DNA of 64,000 bases from Viscum album (lineage: Eukaryota; Streptophyta; Magnoliopsida; Santalales; Viscaceae), in assembly GCA_963277665.1 (NCBI GenBank), contig OY728143.1:539496394-539560393 (forward strand), in the 5' to 3' direction. The notes under the pieces were generated by a model, which did no database searches, had not been told where the DNA came from, and saw only the letters and a program-made list of their open reading frames with translations. The position numbers were made by a program, and so were the translations under genes. This document shows, in pieces, positions 11,986-23,082 of this stretch; positions within the stretch are counted from its first letter, which is position 1, and every line of letters starts with the position of its first letter.

Positions 11986-13109
11986 ACATTATTCTTATAA
12001 CTGGAATATAATCCTTGAGTCCAAAAGCACCAATACATTAATTATTCCACTTCATCTGTAGTAACAACATACGATTGTCCTTGATCCCTTGGCCTTTTAC
12101 GAGGTAAGTTTCCCTGACGCTTAGGAAATTCATTTTAATAATGCCCCATTTCCCTACAATTGTAGCATTCAACATTGATAGCCTCTTTCTTTCCCTTGAA
12201 ATCATGAGCTTGGTGACCCTTTTCTCCACATTTATAACAAACTCCCATTCCTTTTAGGAAAGTACCTGGGTGATTCTTCCCACAGTTATCACATAATGGA
12301 AAATCCTTCTTTCGCCTTTTCCCTTTATCTGTCTCTTGCTCCACCGTTATCTTCATCTCTTGATTTACTTTATTGTCATAAGATTTAGAGAATTCCTTTT
12401 CTGTCTTGATATAACATGAGACTATATCTTCGTACGTTGAGAAATATTGTGATACTAAAGATCGATGGAGAAATGGTTTTAACCCATCAAAGAAACGATC
12501 AATATTACTTCTTGGGTTACATATATAATCTACAGCATGCCTGTCTAACCTTGTAAAGTTAGCCTCATACTTTACGACATTCTCATCCTCCATCTTCCTC
12601 AAACTCAGAAATTGCCTTTCCATATCTACTCAATGGTCATGTGGAAAGTATTTTTCTAAGAAAATTTCCTTAAAATCCCTCTATTCCATACTTGATACTT
12701 CTTCATCATCCTTTGTGTTTTGAATCAGCGACAACCATTGATCGACATCTCCAGTGAGGCGGTAAACTGCCATTATAACCTTTTCCCTTTCACTACTCCC
12801 CAAGGCATGGAATATTTTCTCTAAATAATTTATCCATTGCTCAGCTACTATGGGATTTGTACCCCCATTAAATTTTGGTGGTTGTTGCCTCATTAAGCGG
12901 TCTAACGTTGATCCTCCACATTGCGGATCTGGGTGCTCCATACGAGTAAGGTTATTATTAATAACCTGAGTGAGTTATACCAGTATGGTAAAACGTTTAT
13001 CAGCACTAGTTGTATCTCCATCTCCACAATAATTATCTTGAGCAGGATGGCAATCCCTACACGAAGTGCGTGCATTGATACATTTTCCATTCCTCCCACT
13101 TGGATCCAT
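11986..13109 (-). pseudogene. gag: Element D gag (Retrotrans_gag plus zinc knuckles) with protease stub
   Basis: One minus-strand frame runs from ATG at 13109 to about 12135. In-frame stops lie near 12996, 12680 and 12629, and a further one follows the second knuckle; the first three look like C-to-T or G-to-A changes. Seen in order: a short N-terminal part, a gag core (QPPKFNGG, then AEQWINYLEKIF), FLEKYFPHDH, ERQFLSL, EANFTRLDRH and FFDGLKP. Then come two CCHC knuckles, CYKCGEKGHQAHDF (last Cys replaced) and CYNCREMGHY (last position lost). Downstream, near 12013-12027, VLLDS-R resembles the LDSGA start of a retropepsin, with Gly replaced, and the similarity then ends. The product would form cytoplasmic capsids that package the RNA. 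It sits between the primer site and the deleted pol, so D looks like a pol-deletion derivative. Confidence 0.85.
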
Positions 13110-13596
13110 TTCTAAACTATGGCATAAAATAGATTAGTTTATGAATTAAAATACATAATTCCATACTTGTAAAACACTTAACATAAATTGAACTATTTAT
13201 GGATATAATCCATAATCATAAAAATGTTTTCTTTGAGGAATTATATAGTTATAATCCCTTCATAATGGTTTGTAAATAAAATGATAAATACCCTAAGTGT
13301 ATCCCCTGAGAGTGTTGTAACAAAGAGTGCAGCAAGGCACGTTTTCATGCACCAGTTCTCGTTCAAGACTAGCTCAAAGCGGTGTGTTTGGGTTTTACCC
13401 CTAGGTACATCTGTGCCAGAGCCGCCTCTACCTGCTCGTATCCAGACATGGATGTATTTCTCGGAAAACTCACAAAATCCGTATAATACCAAAATTCTAG
13501 GATGTTCTTCTATACTAATCCTCAATGTCTATCTTTGGGATATGTGCTCTAATCCGACTTTATTTAAATCTAGCTTCCAAGGTTAGTACTAAACTT
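13110..13596 (-). other. Element D leader between primer site and gag
   Basis: Untranslated leader of D on the minus strand. Overlapping frames on both strands (13241-13525 and 13281-13586) read through this interval, but neither shows a family motif. Confidence 0.5.
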
Positions 13597-13608
13597 CATC
13601 TGATATCA
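13597..13608 (-). promoter_or_regulatory. Primer-binding site of element D (tRNA-iMet-like)
   Basis: Two bases inside the 5' LTR the minus strand reads TGATATCAGATG, matching 9 of 12 bases of the plant tRNA-iMet primer site TGGTATCAGAGC. Confidence 0.75.
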
Positions 13609-13610
13609 AC

Positions 13611-16600
13611 TGTAACGCCCCGACCCCTATTACCTAGAGTTGGTGCATTATTGCGTAACATTGGCATGATCACAGAAGATCAATTCTCAAAAGACCGATT
13701 AGTTTATTACCCTTGGAAACACTAGATACATTCATAAATGTTACATTACATCGTAAAGTGAAAAACTACAATAAAATAGTCTCCATTTTCCACACTCATA
13801 TCCCCTCTTGACTATCCGTACAGATCATTCATAAAATACTTCTTCAAATCCGGGAAAATTTTTAAACATTGGAAGAGTGAGTTCAGATGCTCAGTAAGGA
13901 TAACAATATTGCAGAAGCTTTCATAAATAAACATTATCATTTAAGGAAATGTATAACTAAAAAAAATCAATTTTAAACATGAACATCGGCATAATATGGA
14001 AAAATAAAATTAAATAATTCTATTTACTTACTCACATTGATATTCTACTAGTCGAATAATCACATGCAATATCAATAACCACTTTCATAATGATGGAATG
14101 CATAATTCCAGACTATCATAACCACGTAGCCAAGGCCTCGTGCCAAGACTACAAATAAGATTTTGTCAAGGCCTCGTGCCAAGACACTATTTTCTCTCAT
14201 GGGACCTAACGATGAATATTTTTTTAGAATATAATTACATTTAAAATTGCTCAAATATACTCCAGTGTTTTTTTGAAAACATTATGCAAGCTTCTGAAAA
14301 CAAAATAACAAATTCTGAGACTTCTCGACTAATTACAGGACATGATGGGTCAACACCCAATCCCATCCTATCTACCACACTCGAGAGTCATGTTTTTCTG
14401 AAAACATTTTTTATCTTGCGTTAAATATGTATAAATTTTCACTGGATTTTCATACATTTGAGATAAATATCTCCCTCTTTTTTTAAATCATTTAGAAAAA
14501 GTTAAAGCTTGCAGAGGAAGCCGAAACTCAAATAATGGTCATGGCGACGAAGAAGTCATTGTCGCCGCATACGTATGACAAAAAAAACATTCCTTTTTTT
14601 CATTTAGTAAAATGATTCGTATAAAAAGATTCCTTTTGAATAAAAGTAAATTTCAAAGGGGTTTATACACTGTATAATGGAAAGTTGTGTATAAATCAAA
14701 ATATGCATCAATGAAAGGAGATTGAGACGAAGTCCTTGCAAAGATCATTTTTAAATAAAATATATCTATTATGTGTATTCACTATATGTACATATAAATA
14801 AAGTATAAATACAATATAGGACATACTAATATCATGAAATAATTTGAAAGTAGGAGATTAACCCAAAGAATGGAAATTGGGTTAAGAAGTTCCTTTACCT
14901 CATGTCCGACTTGACTCGATCATTCTTTAACCTCCTGAATAATAAACTAGAGTTAATTTATATTTTCTCAATAACCTTTTTCATGTTCATTATTCCTTTT
15001 ATATCACTTATTACCATGTTACGAACATTATGTAATTATTTATGTTAATAACGGTAATTTTGTCGATCATTGATACTTGAGTCAAAAACAAACATCATAT
15101 AATTATAAGTTGTCCATGAGGTGAAATATCTATTATATCCAGCATTATATTCATGATTTAGATATAATATATATCATATATATCAATTATATATATTCAT
15201 TTATAATATTACGTAACATTTAGAGATAATAAATGAAATGCATCGTTCATGGAGACGGTAAGTCATACGTACGCCTGAACACTAAATTCATTTATATTTC
15301 ATATTTAATGGAATGAAATCATAATGAAATAAAGGTATATTATAATTCCATTATAATATCATATAAAATATAATTTACTCCATCCTTTATAAATCCCACA
15401 TATGGAATTAACGATTCAAATCACTTTGAGGAGGCGGTAGTCTGCACTTTCTAAAATGAAGATATCGCGTTTACCCATAATGGAAACCATAAAGGTATGC
15501 CATAAATGAAAAATAAATAAGCTTAAGTAAAACATAAAAATATTATATATCATATATAAAAATAGTGACAACTTAATGGCCACCTTTTAAGGTGTTATAT
15601 GAGTGTTGAACAATTATCGTTTTGTGATGCAGAAATTCACCATCCACAGAAACAGTATGTACATTAACCATTAGATGTAGGTGTGTGTATGTATATCTCA
15701 AATCCTTCTTATCAAAAAATCTTAGTATATTGAGTATAATGTTTATGTTACAAAAGAAATTAATAAAAATATTTTAGGGGGTTGGAGAAGAATATTAAAA
15801 CATAAGAACAAAATAGAAAACACTACCTTTAAAATAGGTAACTCGTTTTGATTTGAGCTCAAAGGCTTCTTTGGGAAGACTTATGCCCAATGTGAGGCTC
15901 TTATGAGTAAGACTGGGATATGGAGAGACAAAATGGGCAGGGTTTGGCTGAGACAATGGCTTGAGAGGTGTGCGTAAGGTGGTATAGGTGGGGTCCTTTT
16001 ATAAGAGGAGAGGAGGGGCACTCTTGGAAAGTTATAAAATGTTGCTTTATTATAAAATTATTTTCGTATTTAAAAGGACCCAAAATTATATATTTCTAAT
16101 ATATGGTGATAAGAGTTCTAAATACACCCATCCAATAGGATTTTGACATCTTTAGGTCTTAGATTTTACATTATCGTTTCATTTTATTTAAATTGTTAAA
16201 TAATTATTTAATCACTGCATCATCATGGTGTCATAAATAATTTAATTTATTTAATGCCTGAAAATAATAATTAAAGATTTAATGATTTAGGAAATCTTAT
16301 TATATTTCTAATGAATATTTATAGTCAAACATATAACTTGTATAACCCCATTTAAAAATTGTATTAGTAAAACAACTCATGTTTGTGACATTTTTATTTT
16401 AATAAAAAGTTTTTAATGTCATTTTTCTACCAATGTGGCTCCATGGATTCCCCAAGTTGACCCATGTATTTTCATGGTCGTTCATGACTCATAAAATATG
16501 GGTAGGGCAAGTGTAATCATATTTTCATATTTTTATAATATCATTTTTACCTTAAATTTCACAAATTACCTTTAATCGCGATTAATAAAACATAAAAGTT

Positions 16601-17354
16601 ACTATTCACCAAAAAAATTTAATCCCAATGAACCACATTTAATATCCTAATGACAACCATGTATGTCAAATATTTGAAATTCAATTCATAGAAGTGGTAA
16701 TGTTTCATTTAAATGAAAAATCGGTTTTTTAACTACCACTTAGTGGTTTCGCAATTCATAAAAAATTGATGTTTTTCCGAACAATTCCAAAATTTCACCC
16801 TAAGCTATAATTGATATTCTGAATTCCGAAATTATTTCTATTTTAAAAAATTCCATAAAAAAAGTTTCATTAATTAATTTTATAATTAATTCCCACTGTC
16901 ACAACAAATAGCGTGTTTTTAAAAAACAATATATATCAAAATATTGACAATTGTTTATGCCCAAATTCAAAGTGAAATTAATTCTAATGACCACCATTGG
17001 ATAAAATGGTAAAAATATATTATAATTACCCTTTAAAAGAACTAAATATTATAATTTATCACTTTAAATTATTTTGATTACAAAAGTTGTTTTTAAGTAC
17101 TTTTCACTATTCATAAAAAATTGGAAGTTCTCAGAAAAATACCAAAAATTCAACATAGGCAAATTTCAATATTCCGAATCCAAAAATGAAGTCCATTTTG
17201 AAATATAAAATATATATAATTTCAAAAGGTGGGTATTACTATTCATAATGGCTATTTTGATTGGTCGTGATGTGTTAGAATCTCAAACATGTGTACAATG
17301 CAAGCTATTGCATTATTGAATGAGAAGAGTATCGTGGAAGCTCGGGGTGTTACA
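13611..17354 (-). repeat. Element D 5' LTR (3744 bp)
   Basis: Partner of 7249-10998. On the element strand it starts TGTAACACCCCGAGC and ends GGGTCGGGGCGTTACA, directly followed by the primer site. The TGTAACACCCCG start is common in plant Tekay/Del-like elements and agrees with the gag type. The TCAAA duplication follows at 17355. Confidence 0.92.
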
Positions 17355-17359
17355 TCAAA

Positions 17360-19095
17360 AGGAGTAGAGGAGTACTAGGGTTGGGGGAGTGGATGGGGCT
17401 ATCCATGTAGTGGGTTGGTGTCTAGGGGGTGGGGGTAGTCTATGACGTTGGGGGTGTTGTCCAAGGGGGTAGGGGTGTGTAGGGGGTGGAGGTTGTTAAG
17501 GGGTGTGGGTTGTCCAAGGGGGTAGGGGGTGTCTAGGTGAGTGGGGTGTCTGGGGAAATGGGATGGGGGTTTCTAGGGGTGGGTTGGTATTTAATAAGGT
17601 GGGGGTTGTCTAGGGGTTTGGGGTTGTCCAATGGTGTAGGGGGTGTCCAGGGGGTGGGGGCTATCCTGGGATTGGGGTTGTTGTCCAAGAGAGTAGGTGT
17701 ACACAGGCGGTGCCATGGGGGTGGGGGATTTCCAGAGGGGGTTTGTGTGTCTTGGGGTGGGGGTTTAGAAGTGGTGGGGTTGTGTCTGGGGTGTTGGGTT
17801 GTCTAGGGGTGTGGGGGAGGTCTTCAAAGGGGGTAGAGGGTGTCCAGTGGGTGGGGTGTCTGGGGGGTGGGGGTGTCCATGTCGTGGGGTAGTGTAAGAG
17901 GGCAGGGGCGTGTCCAAGAGGGTAGGATGGTCTAGGGGTGTGGTTTTATAAGGGTGGGGGGACTTCAAGGGGGTTGTTGAGGGGGTTTGGTGTCCAGGGG
18001 GAGTCTAGGGGTGGGGGCTGTCCATTGGGTTGGGGGGAGGTCCAAGGTGGTAGGGGGTTTCCAGGGGCCTGTCCAAGGGGGTAGGGTTGTTTAGTGGGTT
18101 CTGATTGGATTTTGGGGTGTATATTTTAGTGGGATGGATGTCTAGGGGTGGTGGGGTTGCTCATGGGGGTGGGGGTGTCCAAGGGTGGGGGTGTACAAGG
18201 GTGCGGTGGGGGGATTTTCACTTGGTTAAGTGTTGTCCATGTGGGGTCACGGGTGTCCAGAGGGCGGGGTTTCCAGTAGGTTTGTTGTTGTCCAACAGGT
18301 GGGGGTTTTCAAGGAGGTTGGGGTGTTGTCCAAGATGGTATTTGTGTCCAAGGGGGTTGCTGAAGGGGTGGGGTAGTCCATGTGGGTGGGTTGTCCCGGG
18401 GGTGGGGAGTGTCCTTTCCGTTGGGGGTTGTCAAAGGGGGTAGTGGTTTCTACGGGGTGGGGCGTCCATGGGGGTTGGGGGATGTCCAAGGTAGTAGTAG
18501 ATTCTAGGGGGTTGGGTGTCAAAGGGGTTTGAGGGTATATTTAGGGGTGGGGGATGTCTATGGGTGTGTGGTTTCGATGGGTGGGGTGGTAGTGTCCAGG
18601 AAGTGGGGTGGTGTGGTTTTCTAGGTAGTCGGGGGGATGTACGAGTGGTAGGGGGTGTCCTGGGTGGGGGTTGTCCAATGGGGTGGGGTGTATATAGGGT
18701 AGGGTTTTCCAGGGGGTGGGGGAAGACCATGGGGTTGGGGGGAGGGTTGTCCAAGGGCGTAGTGGGTGTCTAGTTGGTGGGGTGAGGGTGTCCATGGGGG
18801 TGGGGGTGTCCAAGGGCTAGGGTGGGTTCTAGGGGGTGGGGTGTATTTGGGTTCAGTGGGCTATCCAAGGGGATATGGGGTGTCCAAGGGGTGGGGGTTT
18901 CCAGGTGGTGGTGTGGGGGTGTGTCTAGGGGGCTGTCCACGGGGTTGGCGGGATGCCCAATGGGGTATGGGTGTCCAGTGGGTGGTGGTCTAGGGGGTGA
19001 GGGGATGCCCAGGTGGTTTGAGAGTTGTCCCAAGTGGTGTGGGTGTCTAGGGGGTGGGGGTTTCTTGGGCGGTGGGGGCGTCTAGGGGAGGGGTG
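17360..19095 (+). repeat. Guanine-rich minisatellite array, continuation after element D
   Basis: Same degenerate 18-22 base unit as 6599-7243, same orientation, resuming right after the TCAAA duplication. Together the two parts make about 2.4 kb with well over a hundred runs of four or more guanines on the plus strand, closely spaced enough for many potential G-quadruplexes. Many open frames on both strands here (for example 18105-18443, 18431-18754) are low-complexity products of the repeat. Confidence 0.9.
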
Positions 19096-19200
19096 AATTA
19101 GTCACAACATATCATCAAGTCATGCTTTTTTATTTTTAGATAATGAAATAAAGATAATGTGACCTACCTAATCACACATATAGTAAGGCCCGACAAATCA

Positions 19201-19490
19201 TCAAAAATCAAATGTAAGTAATAACAGTAAATAATGAAATTGATCAATATGTCCCTCATCACTATCATTGTCATCATTGTCATCATTGGACTCACCCCAA
19301 TCCCCATTTTCATCCACATCATCTATTATACCCTCCTCAATGCCCTCCTCCTTCTCCTCGAACTCCGCCTCAGCCTCCTCCTTTCCCCCCTCCTCCACAT
19401 GGGCTCCTCCTTACCCTCATCCTACACCTCATCCTCTCCCTAAACCTCCTCCTCTGCCTCCTCCATTCCATCATCTCGAAAACCACAAGA
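19201..19490 (-). pseudogene. Acidic tail-like coding remnant in element F
   Basis: The minus strand encodes a strongly Glu/Asp-rich segment (EEKEEGIEEGIIDDVDENGD, then DNDDNDSDEG). Upstream, in shifted frames, lies a short CSCGFRDDG-MEEAEEE stretch. Acidic C-terminal tails occur in the second ORF of some CACTA elements, but composition alone does not identify a family. The direction agrees with the candidate exons at 19646-19876 and 21078-21400, so all may belong to one worn minus-strand gene of F. The GAC/GAG-rich composition could also be an evolving simple repeat. Confidence 0.35.
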
Positions 19491-19645
19491 ACATCCACCT
19501 TGTACCCATATATTTAATTCATTTGCGCCAAATATTCATAACAAGTTTTTCTCAGATCTATTGGAAGTGTTTGGAATAAAACATTAATCACTATTATATA
19601 TGTATTGTTTTCCCTAGAAAAATATTATCTCATCTCTGTGGTGCT

Positions 19646-19876
19646 TTATTCAGCATGTTCATCCTGTGAAATGACCTGCTTGAACATAGTGGAACTAGAA
19701 CTCATACCTAGAGAGGGCCAATACCTCGTTGAGGCTATACTCTTCCAAGGTCGGCAGCATACTCTTTCAGGGTGCTCATCTCCTATCACATGATGTAATT
19801 GATAGTTTGGCACAAAATTGCCAGGTTCTATGTCATAATGGGCCTCTAAAGCAGCCAATTTCAAATATAAATACAT
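19646..19876 (-). pseudogene. Candidate exon of unknown protein in element F
   Basis: Minus-strand open frame of 76 codons with non-repetitive, protein-like composition (ALEAHYDIEPGNFVPNYQL, HHVIGDEHPER). The flanking DNA is AT-rich and full of stops. I do not recognise the family. It lies between the acidic segment and a proline-rich segment on the same strand. A plus-strand frame overlaps it (19605-19793) and cannot be excluded. Confidence 0.3.
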
Positions 19877-21077
19877 TATTTAGTAAAAAATTGAAATTGA
19901 AATTTTAAATCAGCAATGTAAAGCAAAAAATATACTGCAGATTCAGTTGATTAACCATAATTCCATCATTCTTCCTTTGACTTGAGAAAAATATATTGCT
20001 CAATTAACATGTCCTTTAAAAATAAATATTTACCTCTACAATAAAATTTAATGTAGGAAAACATAATTAAAAAAATGTTACCAATATTTAATTTCATAAC
20101 TAATCATATATAACAACATTAGAAGTTGATTAAATTTTTGAAGGATATAATAGAAATTATTTTCATAAAAAAAATTATATACAACTATCATACCTACTTC
20201 CTCTCATGATATGGTATAGTAGTACATCCCAATGTGTAGTGGCATGTTTTAGAATCAATACTTATTTATTTTTCCATATGATTCCTATACAAAATTCAAT
20301 AATAGGAAAGTTAGTATAGACATAAAACATTAAATTTTTCATTTAAATATCTCAAAAGTCATAAATTTGTTAAATTGGTTAGTCTCCCAATGTATAATAC
20401 TCTATTGATAATGTTATATTGGAAAATAATCCATGAAGGGGACTTCCTATAACTCTATGACAACTCTAAAATGACATCTAATATTGAACTGATGCTTATA
20501 GGCTCGGAAGAGCACATATAGATCATTTAGATTTGATGGTCATGCACCCTCAGCATTGTGGTAATTAAACGAAATTTGTCACCAAAATATTAATTGATAT
20601 AAATACCAAAAATAATATATATTATTAAATAGAAATGATTTTTTACACATATCTCGGCCTAAGTATTATCCTTGACATAATTTGGTGAATTTATTCTTGA
20701 GAGTGGGCTGACAAGAATGATGTCAGACTATTTGGCCAGTGTTTCCAAAAAAACTATAACAATGTTGCTATGTTTTATAAATCATCTGACTGTCTTCATT
20801 TTATTCCACCATAAACTATGTGTGGCGGATCCACATCACACACATGCATGTACACCCATTCCTCACTTCATATCAGTAGATGCATATATCAGGAAATAAA
20901 CCTAATTATTTTATAAATACACGTTATAATGAAAATATATAATGGTATAAAAATATTATATGGATCTATAATTATACATGTTGTAGTCTGATTAATAGGC
21001 GCCACTACATCCGTATAAACTGAACGAAATTCATTGGTATGTGGAGCGGTTCCCAATGTATGCTCCGAAGTGATGGA
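19877..21077. other. AT-rich interior of element F
   Basis: No recognisable gene; short minus-strand open stretches around 20450-20880 are too worn to assign. Could be introns and exons of the same minus-strand gene. Confidence 0.35.
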
Positions 21078-21400
21078 CTATATTAGAGAAGGAGTTGAAT
21101 TATATGGAATATATATGTTTTGGGAGAAGAAAGTATAAGTAAAAGATGATATCACAAATGGCCAGTCGAATGCTGGATGTAGAGGGGGAATCCTAATCAG
21201 ATATAGTAAAAATGGGCGAGGAGGAACAAATATAAAGTGATGGGAAAACATGTGAGGCATAAATATCATCGGTGCCCCTAATGACACATCGATATCACAA
21301 TGTGGGATAGGGGGATTTCCAGTGGGAGGGAAAGAGTCAAACCAGGTATGCCAATATGGCCTCCTAACTCTCATACCCCCCCCCCCACACGAATACCCCG
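21078..21400 (-). pseudogene. Proline-rich candidate exon in element F
   Basis: Minus-strand frame of about 98 codons: RRPYWHTWFDSFPPTGNPP, then aromatic and proline-rich sequence (MFSHHFIFVPPRPFLLYL). The frame stays open upstream through a G-run (C-run on plus at about 21377). Proline-rich N termini are found in CACTA ORF2 proteins of the Ptta/En/Spm type, which would fit its place as first exon, but no conserved block was identified. Confidence 0.3.
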
Positions 21401-21502
21401 AGTACTGTGACCCCTGCTTGGATACTAATCATGTAATTATTGCGTAATAGGTGGATTGTACAAAACTGTTTAGAAAATAAATAATCACATTAGATTATAT
21501 AT

Positions 21503-21521
21503 TATATATATATATATATAT
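21503..21521. repeat. (TA)n microsatellite
   Basis: Nine and a half uninterrupted TA repeats. Confidence 0.95.
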
Positions 21522-21724
21522 GAAATAAAATAATCACTACATGCACTAGTTGTGGAATGCACATCTCATCCATGCCACGATTGTTTCCCATCATCTTTTT
21601 CTATCACCTCTCTGAAATTGGTTACATTTACTTCATTTTAAAAAAATTATGGAACTAATAAGAAAATTATAACTAATGTGTAACCTAAAAATAAAATAAA
21701 TGAGAGGGAGTATGGGGATTCATG

Positions 21725-22495
21725 GATATCCCCCCAACCCCCTGGACATCCCCACCCCCTGAACACCCCCACCCCCAGGATACCCTCACCCTCTTGGATA
21801 GCCACCACAATCCATGAACACCCCTAGATACCCCCACCACCATGGACCGCCCCCATCACACTGGACACCCCACCCCCTAGATAGCCCCTCACCCACGGGA
21901 CATCCCCGCCTGCATGGACACCCCACCACATGGAAACCCCCCACCCCTAGACACCCCCTACACCCTTAGACACTCCCAACCACATAGACCCCAACCCCCT
22001 AGACACCCCCACCCCTGGACACCCCCACCCCCTTGTACAACCCCCACCCCACCCCTTGGATAGCCCCACCCCTTTAGACACCTCTTGAACACCCCACCAC
22101 ACCCTAGACACTACCACCCCCATTGTCACCCCCACCTCCCATGACACCCCCACCCCCTAAGCACACCAAACCCCTTGTACAATCTCAACTTTCCCCTAGA
22201 CAACCCCCTGTACACCCTCCATCCCTGTGGACAACACCCACCCCCTTGAACAACCCCACCCCCTAGACACCCCACCCACTATACCCCCCCCATGGGAAAC
22301 CCACCCCCATTGACACCACCACACCTTGGACATGTCCACCCCATGGAAAACACTCCCCCTTGAACATCCCCTACCTTACATGGAAAGAACCCCCCCAATC
22401 TTGCGACAACCCACATCCCACATCCAACCCACATAAACCCTCAAAAAAAGAAACCCCCCCCCCCACACACACACACCTAGACATCCCACCCCCTT
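21725..22495 (-). repeat. Cytosine-rich minisatellite array, inverted relative to the left arrays
   Basis: Units of about 18-22 bases, CACCCCCTGGACA-CCCC with TAGACA, TGGACA and TGAACA variants: the reverse complement of the unit at 6599-7243 and 17360-19095. The two arrays thus lie in opposite orientation about 2.6 kb apart. Frames such as 21947-22153 are repeat products. The right edge degenerates into C-runs and ACACAC near 22450-22485. Confidence 0.88.
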
Positions 22496-22905
22496 ACTAA
22501 AAATCAATTTATAGTGAAATAAAAAGCATTTAATTCAAAATGAAATAATTTCATTTTAACATTCACCTTAAAGTGGAGTAAATTGAAAAAAAAATCATTC
22601 AAAACATTTCACATTAATGGATAAGCACAAAAATAAAAAAAAATGTTATATAGATTACACTGAAATAGAATGAAAATAGACAAAATAAATGGATTAATAA
22701 AACATAACTCAGTTACCAAATTTTAATTTGATGTGGAAGAGGTTTCTAGTTTTCGAGAAAGAGATATGCTTTGGGAAGAAGGAGGATCGAAGATGGAAAA
22801 AATGAGACATAGGCTCACAACTAGGAAAAATGTAGAATGAATTTTGATGGATCTTTGGGATGCTGGTTGGTTGTGGGTATTTGGTGGTTTTCTACCACAA
22901 CAGAT
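22496..22905. other. AT-rich right flank inside element F
   Basis: AT-rich DNA with a short minus-strand open frame (22723-22932) lacking a family signature. Confidence 0.4.
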
Positions 22906-23082
22906 TTTTAAAACTATTGGTATACCCTTCACAATTCAGCCCCTATACCTACATTTGTATTGAACGGTTGGTAAAACCATCTATAAATAGTCATATACCA
23001 ACAGTTTCATTGAACCGTTGGTATATACAACCTATACCAACTGTAATTTAAAACATTTGGGATATTTCTTTTTGTATAGGTG
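22906..23082. repeat. Subterminal repeats and right terminus of CACTA-like element F
   Basis: ACTATTGGTA, ACGGTTGGTA, TACCAACAGTTT, ACCGTTGGTAT and TACCAACTGTAAT alternate in both orientations. They end with TTTCTTTTTGTATAGGTG, the reverse complement of a CAC(C)TATACAAAAAGAAA terminus. From 23083 the sequence aligns with A's LTR again (GAAAATAGTTGTCC versus GAAAATAATTTTGC near 63215). Confidence 0.6.

Larger units (their letters stand above)
7249..17354 (-). mobile_element. Gag-only LTR retrotransposon D (TR-GAG-like), minus strand
   Basis: Two direct repeats, 7249-10998 and 13611-17354, both run from TGTAA-GCCCCGACCC to GGGGTGT-ACA on the plus strand. They are flanked by an exact 5-bp duplication TCAAA at 7244-7248 and 17355-17359. 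A tRNA-iMet-like primer site lies beside the right LTR and a purine tract beside the left LTR, so transcription runs on the minus strand. The 2.6 kb interior holds gag and only the first residues of protease; RT, RNase H and integrase are missing. Total length 10,106 bp. Such elements are described in plants as TR-GAG: they need pol from a relative. The LTRs differ by roughly a tenth by eye. It sits inside F's guanine-rich array. Confidence 0.92.
5656..23082. mobile_element. CACTA-like transposon F inserted in A's 5' LTR
   Basis: The A LTR is continuous in its 3' copy (about 63165) but interrupted here by 17.4 kb, of which 10.1 kb is the later insertion D. The right end reads TTTCTTTTTGTATAGGTG; its reverse complement starts CAC-CTATACAAAAAGAAA, one base away from a CACTA-type terminus. 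Both ends carry many short subterminal repeats in both orientations (ACC-A/G-TTGG and its complement), a hallmark of CACTA elements. The left terminus is too worn to define. The interior (about 7.3 kb without D) has guanine-rich arrays and poor minus-strand coding remnants but no recognisable transposase, so F looks non-autonomous or gutted. Confidence 0.6.

Noticed and set aside
12921..13586. Plus-strand frames overlapping D's gag and leader
   Set aside because: Gag motifs are on the minus strand, so the plus-strand frames are shadows.
17537..19085. Overlapping open frames of 60-112 codons on both strands
   Set aside because: Same repeat artefact as at 6.6 kb.
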